Positions 8,569-16,005 of a stretch of DNA of 37,674 nt are shown here, in pieces (the stretch's first letter is position 1; every line of letters begins with the position of its first letter). Both the position numbers and the translations under genes were made by a program. The DNA lies in NCBI GenBank assembly GCA_035551355.1, contig DASZNF010000103.1:1-37674 (forward strand), written 5' to 3'. The stretch is from DATATV01 sp035551355 (lineage in GTDB: Bacteria; Actinomycetota; Actinomycetes; Mycobacteriales; Pseudonocardiaceae). A model generated the notes under the pieces. The model saw nothing but the letters and a program-made list of their open reading frames with translations, was not told the origin of the DNA and searched no databases.

Positions 8569-9039
8569 GTGAACCGCTCACGAAAGGCCGTCACCACTAT
8601 GGCCGCGGCGGTGGCGCTGGTCTGCGTGGCCGGTACGGCCACGTCGGCCGCCACCGTGGCGCCGAACGCGCTTCCGTCCGAATGCCAGGGCACGCAGCAA
8701 CTGAACCAGGCGACCAATGCCAAGCACGTGAAGTTCCTTGAGGCCCACGCCTGGGTCGAGTGCTTCCTGGACGTGACGGAGATCAATTCCGAGCTGTGGA
8801 TACAGAAATGGTGGAAGGAAGGCCCCGGGCCGGGCTACTGGATCCGGGTCGGCGAAATTTCGACCAAGCATTTCCCCGGCGTCAGCGAGAAAAAGTTCTA
8901 CAACAATTACACCATCGCCTGCAGTGGAGTGGGCGGGCACGGCGCCTACCGGGCCGCGGCCGAGGCGACCTGGGAGAACTCCGAGGGGGAAGTCGGCCAC
9001 ACCGACATCGGCTACAGCATCGAGGGCATCTACTGCTGA
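8569..9039 (+). CDS. Small secreted protein of unknown function
   Basis: 156 residues from a GTG preceded by aaggaga. A Sec signal is clear: basic N-terminus (N-R-S-R-K), hydrophobic MAAAVALVCVAG, and likely cleavage after A-T-S-A near residue 27. The mature part has four cysteines (E-C-Q-G, E-C-F-L, A-C-S-G and a C-terminal Y-C), suggesting two disulfides, and is rich in aromatic residues (W-I-Q-K-W-W-K). I recognise no catalytic motif. It is monocistronic and ends before a strong hairpin at 9090-9123. It could be a small enzyme inhibitor, a toxin-like protein or a surface-binding protein, but nothing decides between these. Confidence 0.75.
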   Translation: MNRSRKAVTTMAAAVALVCVAGTATSAATVAPNALPSECQGTQQLNQATNAKHVKFLEAHAWVECFLDVTEINSELWIQKWWKEGPGPGYWIRVGEISTKHFPGVSEKKFYNNYTIACSGVGGHGAYRAAAEATWENSEGEVGHTDIGYSIEGIYC

Positions 9040-9089
9040 CCGCGCTGCCCGGAAAGCCTTCTCGCCCGTCGCAGTGACCACAATGGACT

Positions 9090-9123
9090 GTTCCCAGGCG
9101 GCACCCCCGGACCGCCTGGGAAC
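9090..9123. terminator. Bidirectional hairpin terminator
   Basis: Perfect 12-bp arms gttcccaggcgg / ccgcctgggaac around a 10-base loop. It lies between the secreted-protein stop (9039, plus) and the methyltransferase stop (9125, minus). Confidence 0.8.
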
Positions 9124-9124
9124 G

Positions 9125-9868
9125 CTAATCCTTCAACGGGAGGCGGTAGACGGAAACGTGGGAGTCCGACTCGGCGGTGAACTCGGCACCAGTCCAGTCC
9201 GCGTGCCGGCTTTCCAGCTCGAATCCGGCCAGCTGGCCCATCAGGTCCAGTTCGGCCGGCCAGACATAGCGTTGCGGCACGCGGGACACCCGGGCCTGGC
9301 CGCCGTCGTCGAACCTGACGTGGTGCGACATCAGGTGCTGGTGCAGCACGTCGTAGGTGTCCACCCCGAGGTAGCCGGATTCGGCGTGGAAGACCACACC
9401 GGATCGACCGGGCGGGAGCTTGCGCAGGTCGGGCACGCCGAGTTCGACCACGAACCGGCCGCCGGGGGTGAGATGCCGGGCCGCGTTTCGGAAACACTCG
9501 ACCTGCTCGGCCTGGCTGAGCAGATTGCCGATCGTGTTGTACACCAGGTAGACCAGCGGAAATCTCCCGGGCGCCGTCGTCCGCGCCATATCGCCGACGA
9601 CGACCGGAATCGTTGCCTCGTCGGCCTTTGTGCGCAGCTGGTCGATCATCGCGCGGGACAGTTCGATGCCGGTCACCGGCACCCCGCGCGCGGCCAGCGG
9701 CACGGCCACCCGGCCGGTGCCGATGGCGAATTCGAGGGCCGGCCCGCCGCCCGTCAGTCCGGCCAGCCGGTCCACCACCGGGGTCAGCGCCTCGGGCGCG
9801 AACCGGCCGGTGCCGGGTGTGTCGTAACGCCGTGCCGCGTCGGCGTTCCAGATGTCCTCTTGTCGCAC
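9125..9868 (-). CDS. Class I SAM-dependent methyltransferase
   Basis: 247 residues from GTG 9868, placed just before the conserved Q-E-D-I-W-N-A-D-A-A-R-R-Y-D start of this family. Motif I is A-L-E-F-A-I-G-T-G-R-V-A-V-P-L-A. It is followed by the acidic ribose-binding position in V-T-G-I-E-L-S, then V-V-V-G-D-M-A-R and V-Y-L-V-Y-N-T-I-G-N. The second half has G-G-R-F-V-V-E-L and a beta-rich C-terminus. It is cytoplasmic with an unknown acceptor. An upstream in-frame TTG (9904) is possible, but no ribosome site fits either start. It stands alone between two terminators or regulatory regions. Confidence 0.8.
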   Translation of the reverse strand: MRQEDIWNADAARRYDTPGTGRFAPEALTPVVDRLAGLTGGGPALEFAIGTGRVAVPLAARGVPVTGIELSRAMIDQLRTKADEATIPVVVGDMARTTAPGRFPLVYLVYNTIGNLLSQAEQVECFRNAARHLTPGGRFVVELGVPDLRKLPPGRSGVVFHAESGYLGVDTYDVLHQHLMSHHVRFDDGGQARVSRVPQRYVWPAELDLMGQLAGFELESRHADWTGAEFTAESDSHVSVYRLPLKD

Positions 9869-10220
9869 CGCGACACGATCGCCGCCTCCATGGGCTCCGC
9901 GCAACGGGTTTTACCTTCCGCTGCCCGCACGAACGGCTCACCCGGTTTTTAACAACCATCGAAGACCCTGGCGAAACCGTTCCCTACCAGGGAAAACACG
10001 AAGGCGATGCCAGCCGGATCCGGCCACTTTGGTCTGGACCTGCGGCCGAACCGGCCTTGACACTCAATCGAGTCAGCACGACCCTCTGGGAACGATCGTG
10101 ATCGAGTAAGAGCGGTTGACCGTATCGGAGGAGATGCCTCGACGACGGGTTTCGCGCGCCGGCAGTGGTTTCCCGGGCGCACCTTGTCGCGTGGCCAAGC
10201 GAGCTGGGAGGTCAACGTCA
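9869..10220. other. Intergenic region upstream of GH16 gene
   Basis: 352 bp with no convincing gene. It is less GC-rich than its surroundings. Notable items are the perfect dyad ttccct-acc-agggaa at 9980-9994 (possible operator), a TTGACA box at 10057-10062, and ctgggagg before the GH16 start. Confidence 0.5.
10057..10085 (+). promoter_or_regulatory. Possible promoter of the GH16 gene
   Basis: TTGACA at 10057-10062, 17-base spacer, then gaccct at 10080-10085, a weak -10. It is about 135 bp ahead of the GH16 start. The -35 match is perfect and the -10 is poor, so this is tentative. Confidence 0.35.
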
Positions 10221-11141
10221 ATGTCGATGACGAGAACGAAACCGGGCAGTCGCCGTCGCTGGTTGTCCCTCGCGGCGGTGACCACGGCGGTGCTCGGCGT
10301 GGTCACCGCGGTGATCACCACGACCGCGGGCCCGGCCAGCGCCGACGTGCCCGGGCCGCCCTCGGGCTGGTCCACGGTGTTCAGCGACGACTTCACCGGC
10401 TCCTCGGGCAGCGGCGTCGGGTCGAACTGGATCTATGACACCGGTCCCGGGTCGAACTTCGGCACCGGCGAGATCGAGACGATGACCAACTCCAACAGCA
10501 ACGTCTACCTCGACGGCAACGGCGACATGGACATCACCGCGCTGGGTTCCGGGCAGAACTGGACCTCCGGCCGGATCCAGACCGCGACGGCCAACGTGGG
10601 CGCGCCCGCCGGTGGACAGCTGGAGGTCACCGCCTCCATCCAGCAACCCAATCCCAGCAGCGGTTTGGGTTACTGGCCGGCGTTCTGGATGCTCGGGCCC
10701 GGCCAGTGGCCGGAGAACGGCGAGATCGACATCCTGGAGGACGTCAACGCGCTGTCCGAGCACTCCGGCACCATCCACTGCGGCACCGACCCGGGCGGCC
10801 CGTGCAACGAGTCCAACGGGATCGGCAGCGGTATGCAGGGCTGCAGTGGTTGCCAGACCGGCTACCACACGTATTCGATGATCCTCAACCGCACGGACAC
10901 CTCGAACGAGTCGATCACCTGGTACCTGGACGGCAATCAGTTCTTCCAGGTCACCGAGGGACAGGTCGGCGCGTCCACCTGGCAGGCCGCGTTCGACCAC
11001 AACATGTCCATCATCTTCGACCTGGCCATGGGCGGCGGCTATCCCAACGGCGTGTGCGGCTGCACCAGTCCGTCCGACTCGACCAGCTCGGGCGGCACGA
11101 TGAGCGTGCAGTACGTCGCGGCCTACCAGACCGGCGGCTGA
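10221..11141 (+). CDS. Secreted glycoside hydrolase family 16 (beta-1,3-glucanase type)
   Basis: 306 residues. The Sec signal has a basic N-terminus (S-R-R-R-W), a hydrophobic core of about 20 residues and likely cleavage at A-S-A near 41. The catalytic GH16 signature E-x-D-x-x-E is seen as G-E-I-D-I-L-E (E168, D170, E173), preceded by the aromatic Y-W-P-A-F-W-M-L-G strand. The N-terminal W-S-T-V-F-S-D-D-F-T-G and G-T-G-E-I-E-T-M-T are also typical. Family knowledge points to retaining endo-hydrolysis of beta-1,3- or beta-1,3-1,4-glucan outside the cell; other GH16 specificities cannot be excluded. There is no extra carbohydrate-binding module. ATG 10221 is preceded by gggagg. A long hairpin follows the stop. 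Confidence 0.9.
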   Translation: MSMTRTKPGSRRRWLSLAAVTTAVLGVVTAVITTTAGPASADVPGPPSGWSTVFSDDFTGSSGSGVGSNWIYDTGPGSNFGTGEIETMTNSNSNVYLDGNGDMDITALGSGQNWTSGRIQTATANVGAPAGGQLEVTASIQQPNPSSGLGYWPAFWMLGPGQWPENGEIDILEDVNALSEHSGTIHCGTDPGGPCNESNGIGSGMQGCSGCQTGYHTYSMILNRTDTSNESITWYLDGNQFFQVTEGQVGASTWQAAFDHNMSIIFDLAMGGGYPNGVCGCTSPSDSTSSGGTMSVQYVAAYQTGG

Positions 11142-11150
11142 CGGACCTGC

Positions 11151-11202
11151 GGAAAACCGGTGTGCGGATCGGGCGAGAACCCTTTCCGCACACCGGTTTT
11201 CC
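11151..11202 (+). terminator. Hairpin terminator after GH16
   Basis: Perfect 18-bp arms ggaaaaccggtgtgcgga (11151-11168) and its complement (11185-11202), loop of 16 bases. The A-run at one end and T-run at the other make it usable in both directions. It begins nine bases after the GH16 stop. Confidence 0.85.
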
Positions 11203-11283
11203 ATACGCTGATCACTACTGGGCGGCCAGCAGCAGGCAGACCGACCTGATGCGTCACTTCCACGAGAACGGCGGCCGTCCGGA

Positions 11284-12282
11284 TCAGGTGTCCAGCAACT
11301 CCTCGGCGAAGACCTCCTCGATCGTCGGCCGGGTCGAGGACAGGCCCTGCTCGTGGTGGTAGCGCAGGAAAGTCTCCAGCGTGGTGCGGTTGGCCTCGAT
11401 GCCGTAGGGCCACCAGTCCGCGCCGAGGAGTTCCTGGTCCCGCTCCAGCAGGCCGCGCATCCAGGGCATCAGGATCGTCACCCCGTACAGCCGGCGGGCG
11501 GCCCGGTACCGGTCGGCGGTGAACTCCTTCGCGGCCAGAAATCCATTGTAGACAGTCCGGGCGAGGCCGGGGTGAGCCGCGAGCAAACCGCGTGGCGCGA
11601 CAACGGTGTGCATGATCGGGAAGATGCCGGTGCGCCGGTAGTAGTCCCGCTCGACGTCCTCGGCATCCGGGAACAGCGGCCGGATGTTGGTCGCGCCGTC
11701 CAGCACGACCTGCGGGATGTTCGCGGTGAACAGGGCGTCGATCTCGCCCGCCGCCAACATTTCGCCCAGCGACCGGCCCTCGGGCGTCGCGGTCACCTCG
11801 ACGTCGGCGGGGTGCGGGTGACCGGTGAACTCGAACGGCGCGGCCGGCCGGTCCAGGCCGCCGATCACCCAGCGGTTGCGCGCGGGTTCGAAGCCGTACT
11901 CGTCCATCAGGACACCCTTGGCCCAGACCCCCGAGTCCTGACCGTAGACCCCGAACTCGCCGATGGTCCGGTCCACCAGATCCTTCGGGCCGGTGATGCC
12001 GCTGTCGGCGTTGACCCAGACGCAGGAGTGCCGGAACACCCGCGCGGTGAACACCGGCAACGCCACCAGATCCGACCCGGCGGCCAGGCCGCGCAGATGG
12101 AAGGTCAGGCCGAGCTCGCCGATGTCGTATTCGTTGCCGCGCAACGTTTTTGCGAAGATCTCCGGCAGGGTGGCCCCGGTGTGCAGGGTGACGTTCAGGC
12201 CGGAGAAGCCGACCGCGCCGTCGAACAGGGCGCGGGTGGAGTCGTAGTTGAACACCCCGATGTCCAGGGCGGTTTCGCGCAT
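11284..12282 (-). CDS. 4,5-dihydroxyphthalate decarboxylase-like protein
   Basis: 332 residues in the periplasmic-binding-protein-like fold family that includes Pht5-type dihydroxyphthalate decarboxylases. Supporting segments are L-D-I-G-V-F-N-Y-D-S-T-R-A-L, E-I-F-A-K-T-L-R, Y-D-I-G-E-L, the strong L-P-V-F-T-A-R-V-F-R-H-S-C-V-W-V, and G-E-F-G-V-Y-G-Q-D-S-G-V-W-A-K-G. There is no signal peptide, so it is probably a cytoplasmic enzyme rather than a transporter subunit. It presumably decarboxylates or binds an aromatic dicarboxylate. The ATG at 12282 follows aaggaggcg. It is divergent from a LysR regulator with a T-N11-A site between them, so inducible aromatic catabolism is a reasonable reading. 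No other pathway gene is adjacent. Confidence 0.75.
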   Translation of the reverse strand: MRETALDIGVFNYDSTRALFDGAVGFSGLNVTLHTGATLPEIFAKTLRGNEYDIGELGLTFHLRGLAAGSDLVALPVFTARVFRHSCVWVNADSGITGPKDLVDRTIGEFGVYGQDSGVWAKGVLMDEYGFEPARNRWVIGGLDRPAAPFEFTGHPHPADVEVTATPEGRSLGEMLAAGEIDALFTANIPQVVLDGATNIRPLFPDAEDVERDYYRRTGIFPIMHTVVAPRGLLAAHPGLARTVYNGFLAAKEFTADRYRAARRLYGVTILMPWMRGLLERDQELLGADWWPYGIEANRTTLETFLRYHHEQGLSSTRPTIEEVFAEELLDT

Positions 12283-12358
12283 GATGCGCCTCCTTGTCCG
12301 TCAGTGATCACGATCGTCCGCGCGAGCGCCGCCGTCCAAGACAACTTTCGCACCGGCC

Positions 12359-12373
12359 ATACCCTGCGGGTAT
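12359..12373. promoter_or_regulatory. LysR-type operator, ATACCC-N3-GGGTAT
   Basis: Perfect 6-bp arms ataccc / gggtat separated by tgc, satisfying T-N11-A (T12360, A12372). It lies 10 bp before the LysR GTG start and 77 bp from the divergent decarboxylase-like start, which fits autorepression plus activation of the divergent gene. Confidence 0.6.
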
Positions 12374-12383
12374 CGTTCGAGGC

Positions 12384-13247
12384 GTGGACCTGCGCCTGCT
12401 CCGCTACTTCGTCACGACCGCCGACGAGGGTCACGTCGGCCGGGCCGCCGCGCGCCTGCACATGTCGCAGCCGCCGCTGAGCCGGGCCATCCGCCAACTG
12501 GAGGACGAGTTCGGCCTGGAGCTGTTGCGCCGCACGCGATCCGGGGTCGAGCTGACCGAATCGGGCGCGGTCGTCTACACCGAGGCGCGGTCGCTGCTCG
12601 AACACGCCGAGCGGGTGCGGACCCGGGCTCGATCGCTGGCCGGGGCGGCCGGGATCACCGTCGGCACGCTGGCCGACACCGTCGAGCACGTGGGCGCCGA
12701 GTTGGTCACCGCGTTCCGCCACCGGCATCCGCACGCCACCGTGACCCTGCACGAGGCCGACCTGACCGACCCGACGGCCGGGCTGCGCGCCGGGCTGGCC
12801 GACGTGGCGCTGACCCGAACTCCGTTCGACACCACCGGATTGACCGTGCGGAGCCTGCGCACCGAACCGGTCGGCGTTGTGGTGCCGGTCAACGACCCGC
12901 TGGCCGAACGGTCCTCGGTGGCCGTGGCCGACCTGACCGATCGGCCCTGGGTGCGGCTGCCCAGCAGTGCCGACGAGCGGTGGCGGGCGTACTGGACGGC
13001 GGGCCGGGCCGAGTCGGGTCCGGTGGCCAGGACCATTCAGGAATGCGTGCAATCGGTGCTGTGGAACGGATCGCTGGCCCTGGCTCCGCTCGGCCAGCCG
13101 CTGCCCGAGACGCTGACCGTGGTGCCGGTGACCGACCGCGAACCCCATCGGCTCGTGGTGGCCTGGCCCGGTGACCGGGCCACACCGTTGGTTCGATCCT
13201 TTGTCGCCGTTGCGATCGAGAGCTATCGAGGGTCCACTCAGGACTGA
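12384..13247 (+). CDS. LysR-family transcriptional regulator
   Basis: 287 residues from GTG 12384, giving the usual N-terminus V-D-L-R-L-L-R-Y-F-V. The winged HTH is plain: A-A-R-L-H-M-S-Q-P-P-L-S-R-A-I-R, then L-E-D-E-F-G-L-E-L-L-R-R-T. The effector-binding domain covers about residues 90-280. It is divergent from the decarboxylase-like gene and is likely its activator in response to an aromatic acid (inference from arrangement). The frame is open upstream, but residues before 12384 do not resemble the family. Confidence 0.88.
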   Translation: MDLRLLRYFVTTADEGHVGRAAARLHMSQPPLSRAIRQLEDEFGLELLRRTRSGVELTESGAVVYTEARSLLEHAERVRTRARSLAGAAGITVGTLADTVEHVGAELVTAFRHRHPHATVTLHEADLTDPTAGLRAGLADVALTRTPFDTTGLTVRSLRTEPVGVVVPVNDPLAERSSVAVADLTDRPWVRLPSSADERWRAYWTAGRAESGPVARTIQECVQSVLWNGSLALAPLGQPLPETLTVVPVTDREPHRLVVAWPGDRATPLVRSFVAVAIESYRGSTQD

Positions 13248-13444
13248 CTGGCGCGCGGGAAGCGCGCGGCCGGTTGGGCGCGGGAGCGAACGCGAGCTTG
13301 GCTGAGCACACCGGCCGCGTCCCGCCCGCGGCCCGCGCGGCGCGGCGTGACGCCGTGCGGGAAATCGACCCGGGCCTTCTCGTAGGGCAGCGGCGAATCC
13401 GCGGCCGACCGTGACCACCACTGAGATCAACTGTCGTCCACATG

Positions 13445-13477
13445 AGGATGACCATCACCCCACTGAGGGGTCATCCT
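13445..13477. other. Hairpin in the LysR-MerR intergenic region
   Basis: Perfect 9-bp arms aggatgacc / ggtcatcct around a 15-base loop. It sits in a 290-bp gap with no recognisable gene, between the LysR stop and the MerR promoter. It could be a terminator or an operator. Confidence 0.4.
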
Positions 13478-13500
13478 TCGGACATCGCGCCGGGCGAGGC

Positions 13501-13528
13501 TTGACTTCAAGCGCTTGAGGTCTGTTTT
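13501..13528 (+). promoter_or_regulatory. MerR-type promoter/operator
   Basis: TTGACT (13501-13506) overlaps the perfect dyad tcaagcgcttga (13507-13518), extended on the right to ttgagg. A weak -10 (tgtttt, 13523-13528) follows a 16-base spacer. A dyad placed in the spacer is the classical MerR-family layout and resembles SoxR-type cctcaag boxes. The MerR ATG is at 13538, so the leader is very short. Confidence 0.65.
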
Positions 13529-13537
13529 GCTTGCCAC

Positions 13538-13975
13538 ATGACAGCCTTGACCATCCAGGATGTGTCCCGGCGCAGCGGGCTGAGCGAACCGACCCTGCGG
13601 TACTACGAAGAGGTCGGCCTGGTCGGCCCGGTCCAGCGGGACGACAGCAGCGGCCACCGCCGCTACGGCGACGAGGACCTCGACACGCTGCAGGCGCTGT
13701 CCTGCCTGCGGGCGGTCGGCGTCGGCATCGAGGACATGCGCATCTACCAGGCCAACCGGTCCCGCGGCCTCGCCGCCGCGGCCGAGCAGCGCGACCTGCT
13801 GCTCAGGCACGCCGAGCGCATCGAGGCCGAGATCGCCGCCCAGCAGGCGCGGCTGGGATATCTGCGCGAGAAGGCGACGATGTGGGATGCCCGGCACCGC
13901 GGCGACGCCGAAGCGGAGGCCGCGTCGCGGGACCGGCTGATTCCCGCCGTGCGGAAGCTGGGGGCGGTGCGATGA
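13538..13975 (+). CDS. MerR-family transcriptional regulator
   Basis: 145 residues. The N-terminal winged HTH reads TIQDVSRRSGLSEPTLRYYE, then E-V-G-L-V-G-P-V and G-H-R-R-Y-G-D-E-D-L. A long helix (about 75-115) should form the antiparallel dimer coil. The C-terminal part lacks the cysteine clusters of metal or redox sensors, so it probably responds to a small organic molecule. Its stop overlaps the downstream SDR gene by ATGA. The operon is probably controlled from the dyad at 13507-13518 by this protein itself. Confidence 0.88.
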   Translation: MTALTIQDVSRRSGLSEPTLRYYEEVGLVGPVQRDDSSGHRRYGDEDLDTLQALSCLRAVGVGIEDMRIYQANRSRGLAAAAEQRDLLLRHAERIEAEIAAQQARLGYLREKATMWDARHRGDAEAEAASRDRLIPAVRKLGAVR

Positions 13976-14946
13976 GCGCGGTTCTGGTCACCGGCGGGTC
14001 CGGTTACCTTGGCACGCAGGTGATCGCGGCCCTGCTGCGGTCGGGGCGTGAGGTGCGGACCACGGTGCGCTCGCTGGATCGCGAGGAAGAACTGCGGGCG
14101 GCGGTGCGCCGGGGCGACGCCGACGACACCGGCCTGAAGGTGGTCGCCGCGGACCTGATGTCCGACGAGGGCTGGGTGGCCGCGCTGGGTGGATGCGCCG
14201 AGGTCCACCACCTGGCCACCCCGTTCCCGCCGGTCCAGCCGGAAGACCCGGACGAGCTGATCGTCCCGGCTCGCGAGGGCAGCCGGCGGGTGCTGCGGGC
14301 GGCGCGCGACGCGGGGGCCCGGCGGGTGGTGCTCACCTCGTCGTTCGCCGCGATCGGCTACACCTCCAAGCCGGGCGCGGAGTTCACCGAGGCCGACTGG
14401 ACCGACCCGGACACGCCCGGCCTGCAGCCCTATCCGAAGTCCAAGACGATCGCCGAGCGGGCCGCGTGGGACCTGATCCGCGACGAGGGCGGCGGCCTTG
14501 AGTTGGTGGTGGTCAACCCGACCTTCATCCTCGGGCCGACCCTGACCACGTCGCCGCGGTCCTCGATGCAGCTGATCAAACTGATGTTGGACGGGACCAT
14601 GACGGTCGCGCCCCGCCAGCGCTTCGGGCTGGTGGACGTGCGCGACGTGGCCGATCTGCACCTGCGGGCGATGGCCGAGCCTTCGGCCGCGGGCAAGCGG
14701 TTCCTGGGCGTTGCCGACGGTCCGACGCTGAGTTTCCTTGCACTGGCCCAAATCCTGCGCCGTCGCTTCGGCCCGATCGCTTCGCGCGTGCCGACCGAGG
14801 AGGCGCCGGGCGACGAACTGCCGCAGCCGATCATCCACAACGACCGGGCGCGCGAGGAACTCGGCTGGCGGCCGCGGCCGGCCGAAACGACGGTGGTGGA
14901 CACGGCCGAGAACCTGCGCGCGCTCGGTCTGCTGGAGACCGGGTGA
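13972..14946 (+). CDS. NAD(P)-dependent extended SDR (dihydroflavonol-reductase-like)
   Basis: 324 residues. The Rossmann motif G-G-S-G-Y-L-G is at residues 8-14, with T-V-R-S after the second strand. The active-site Y-x-x-x-K is present as Y-P-K-S-K, with the upstream L-T-S-S-F-A-A serine strand and the V-V-N-P-T-F-I-L-G-P segment typical of DFR/cinnamoyl-CoA-reductase-like enzymes. It is a cytoplasmic oxidoreductase with unknown carbonyl substrate, possibly a reactive aldehyde or methylglyoxal-type compound (inference from family). It is translationally coupled to the MerR gene and ends in a strong hairpin. Confidence 0.88.
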   Translation: MSAVLVTGGSGYLGTQVIAALLRSGREVRTTVRSLDREEELRAAVRRGDADDTGLKVVAADLMSDEGWVAALGGCAEVHHLATPFPPVQPEDPDELIVPAREGSRRVLRAARDAGARRVVLTSSFAAIGYTSKPGAEFTEADWTDPDTPGLQPYPKSKTIAERAAWDLIRDEGGGLELVVVNPTFILGPTLTTSPRSSMQLIKLMLDGTMTVAPRQRFGLVDVRDVADLHLRAMAEPSAAGKRFLGVADGPTLSFLALAQILRRRFGPIASRVPTEEAPGDELPQPIIHNDRAREELGWRPRPAETTVVDTAENLRALGLLETG

Positions 14947-14973
14947 CTGGCGCCGCAACGCCGCGATGCGTCG

Positions 14974-15016
14974 ATCCGGGGCCGGCCAGGCGTTTTCGCC
15001 CAGCCGGCCCCCGGAT
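14974..15016 (+). terminator. Hairpin terminator after MerR-SDR operon
   Basis: Outer arms atccggggccggc / gccggcccccggat (one bulged base) enclose an inner stem ggcg-tttt-cgcc. It begins 27 bp after the SDR stop. Confidence 0.75.
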
Positions 15017-15136
15017 GCCCTTGCGACCAGACCAAGGCGCCATCACCAGCCGCGCCTGATCCGGCTCGGGCTCGGCACCCTGACCGCCCGGAACCCAGCC
15101 TGGCTCGGGGCGAGCGGAGCATCATCGCAGGTGGCG

Positions 15137-15168
15137 AGGTGACGGGACCGCGTCTCGTCACCTAGACT
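15137..15168 (+). promoter_or_regulatory. Promoter with overlapping TetR operator
   Basis: Perfect 8-bp arms aggtgacg (15137-15144) and cgtcacct (15156-15163), 11-base spacer. They overlap a promoter read as GTGACG (15139-15144), 18-base spacer, TAGACT (15163-15168). The TetR ATG at 15175 is only six bases after the -10, which implies a leaderless transcript repressed by its own product. Confidence 0.6.
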
Positions 15169-15174
15169 GGGGGC

Positions 15175-15747
15175 ATGGCTCGCTGGGAACCGGACGCACC
15201 CGAGCGCTTGGTGCGCGCCGCGGTCGACCTGTTCGACGAGCAGGGCTACGACAACACCACGGTGGTCCAGATCGCCGAACGGGCCGGGCTGACCAAGAGC
15301 ACCTTCTTCCGGCACTTCCCGGACAAACGGGAGGTGTTGTTCGCCGGTCAGAACATCCTGAGCCGGCTGCTCGCCGACGGGATCGCCGGCGCGCCGGACT
15401 CGGCCACGCCGCTGCAGGCGGTCGCCGCCGGGCTGGAGGCCACCGCGACCGCCTTCCCGCTGGAGCGGCGGGACGTCGGGCCCCGGATCCGCGCGGTGGT
15501 GGCGGGCAACAGCGAGTTGCGGGAACGGGCCGCGCTCAAACACGCCCGGCTGGCCGAGGCCATCGCCGACGCCCTGCGCGAGCGCGGCGTGGCCGGCCCG
15601 ATCGCGACCGTCGCCGCCGAGCTCGGCGCGCTCGCCTTCCAGACCGCCCACACCCGCTGGACCGACCAGCCGGACGAGCAGGAGTTCGCCGAGGTCGCCC
15701 GGCAGACCCTCACCGAGCTGGCGACGGCCGCGGCCAAACTGGACTGA
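15175..15747 (+). CDS. TetR-family transcriptional regulator
   Basis: 190 residues. The N-terminal HTH is AERAGLTKSTFFRHFPDKRE, preceded by L-V-R-A-A-V-D-L-F-D-E-Q-G-Y. The C-terminal all-helical ligand domain is not assignable to a ligand class. The start is set by the conserved N-terminus, and a promoter lies directly upstream. No gene shares its strand immediately downstream, so its targets besides itself are unknown. Confidence 0.87.
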   Translation: MARWEPDAPERLVRAAVDLFDEQGYDNTTVVQIAERAGLTKSTFFRHFPDKREVLFAGQNILSRLLADGIAGAPDSATPLQAVAAGLEATATAFPLERRDVGPRIRAVVAGNSELRERAALKHARLAEAIADALRERGVAGPIATVAAELGALAFQTAHTRWTDQPDEQEFAEVARQTLTELATAAAKLD

Positions 15748-15943
15748 CCGGCCACAGCCCGCGGCCGGACCGACCGAACCGCCAGTCCGGTGTCAGTCCC
15801 TAGCCGGGGCGGAGGGCAGAACGGGGTGGCCACTCGCCGGATAGTGGGATCACCATGCACGAGCAGCCAGGTACGCATTGTGCGATCCATACTAATTCCC
15901 CCGCCACGAATACAGCGGAAATCCGGGCCGGGGGTAGTGCTCG

Positions 15944-15987
15944 CCGGTTGTCCGTAGCCGCCGACGCGGGCGGCTACGGACAACCGG
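15944..15987 (-). terminator. Terminator of the NlpC/P60 gene
   Basis: Perfect 19-bp arms ccggttgtccgtagccgcc and its complement with a six-base loop, 19 bp beyond the NlpC/P60 stop (16006). It could also stop read-through from the TetR gene on the plus strand. The stretch 15748-15943 holds nothing else I can support. Confidence 0.85.
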
Positions 15988-16005
15988 TGTGCCGATCTTC
16001 GGTTC

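Noticed and set aside
13248..13444. Coding-like minus-strand stretch ending near 13247 (L-P-Y-E-K-A-R-V-D-F-P-H-G)
   Set aside because: No start codon after the upstream in-frame stop and no recognisable family; kept only as gap content.
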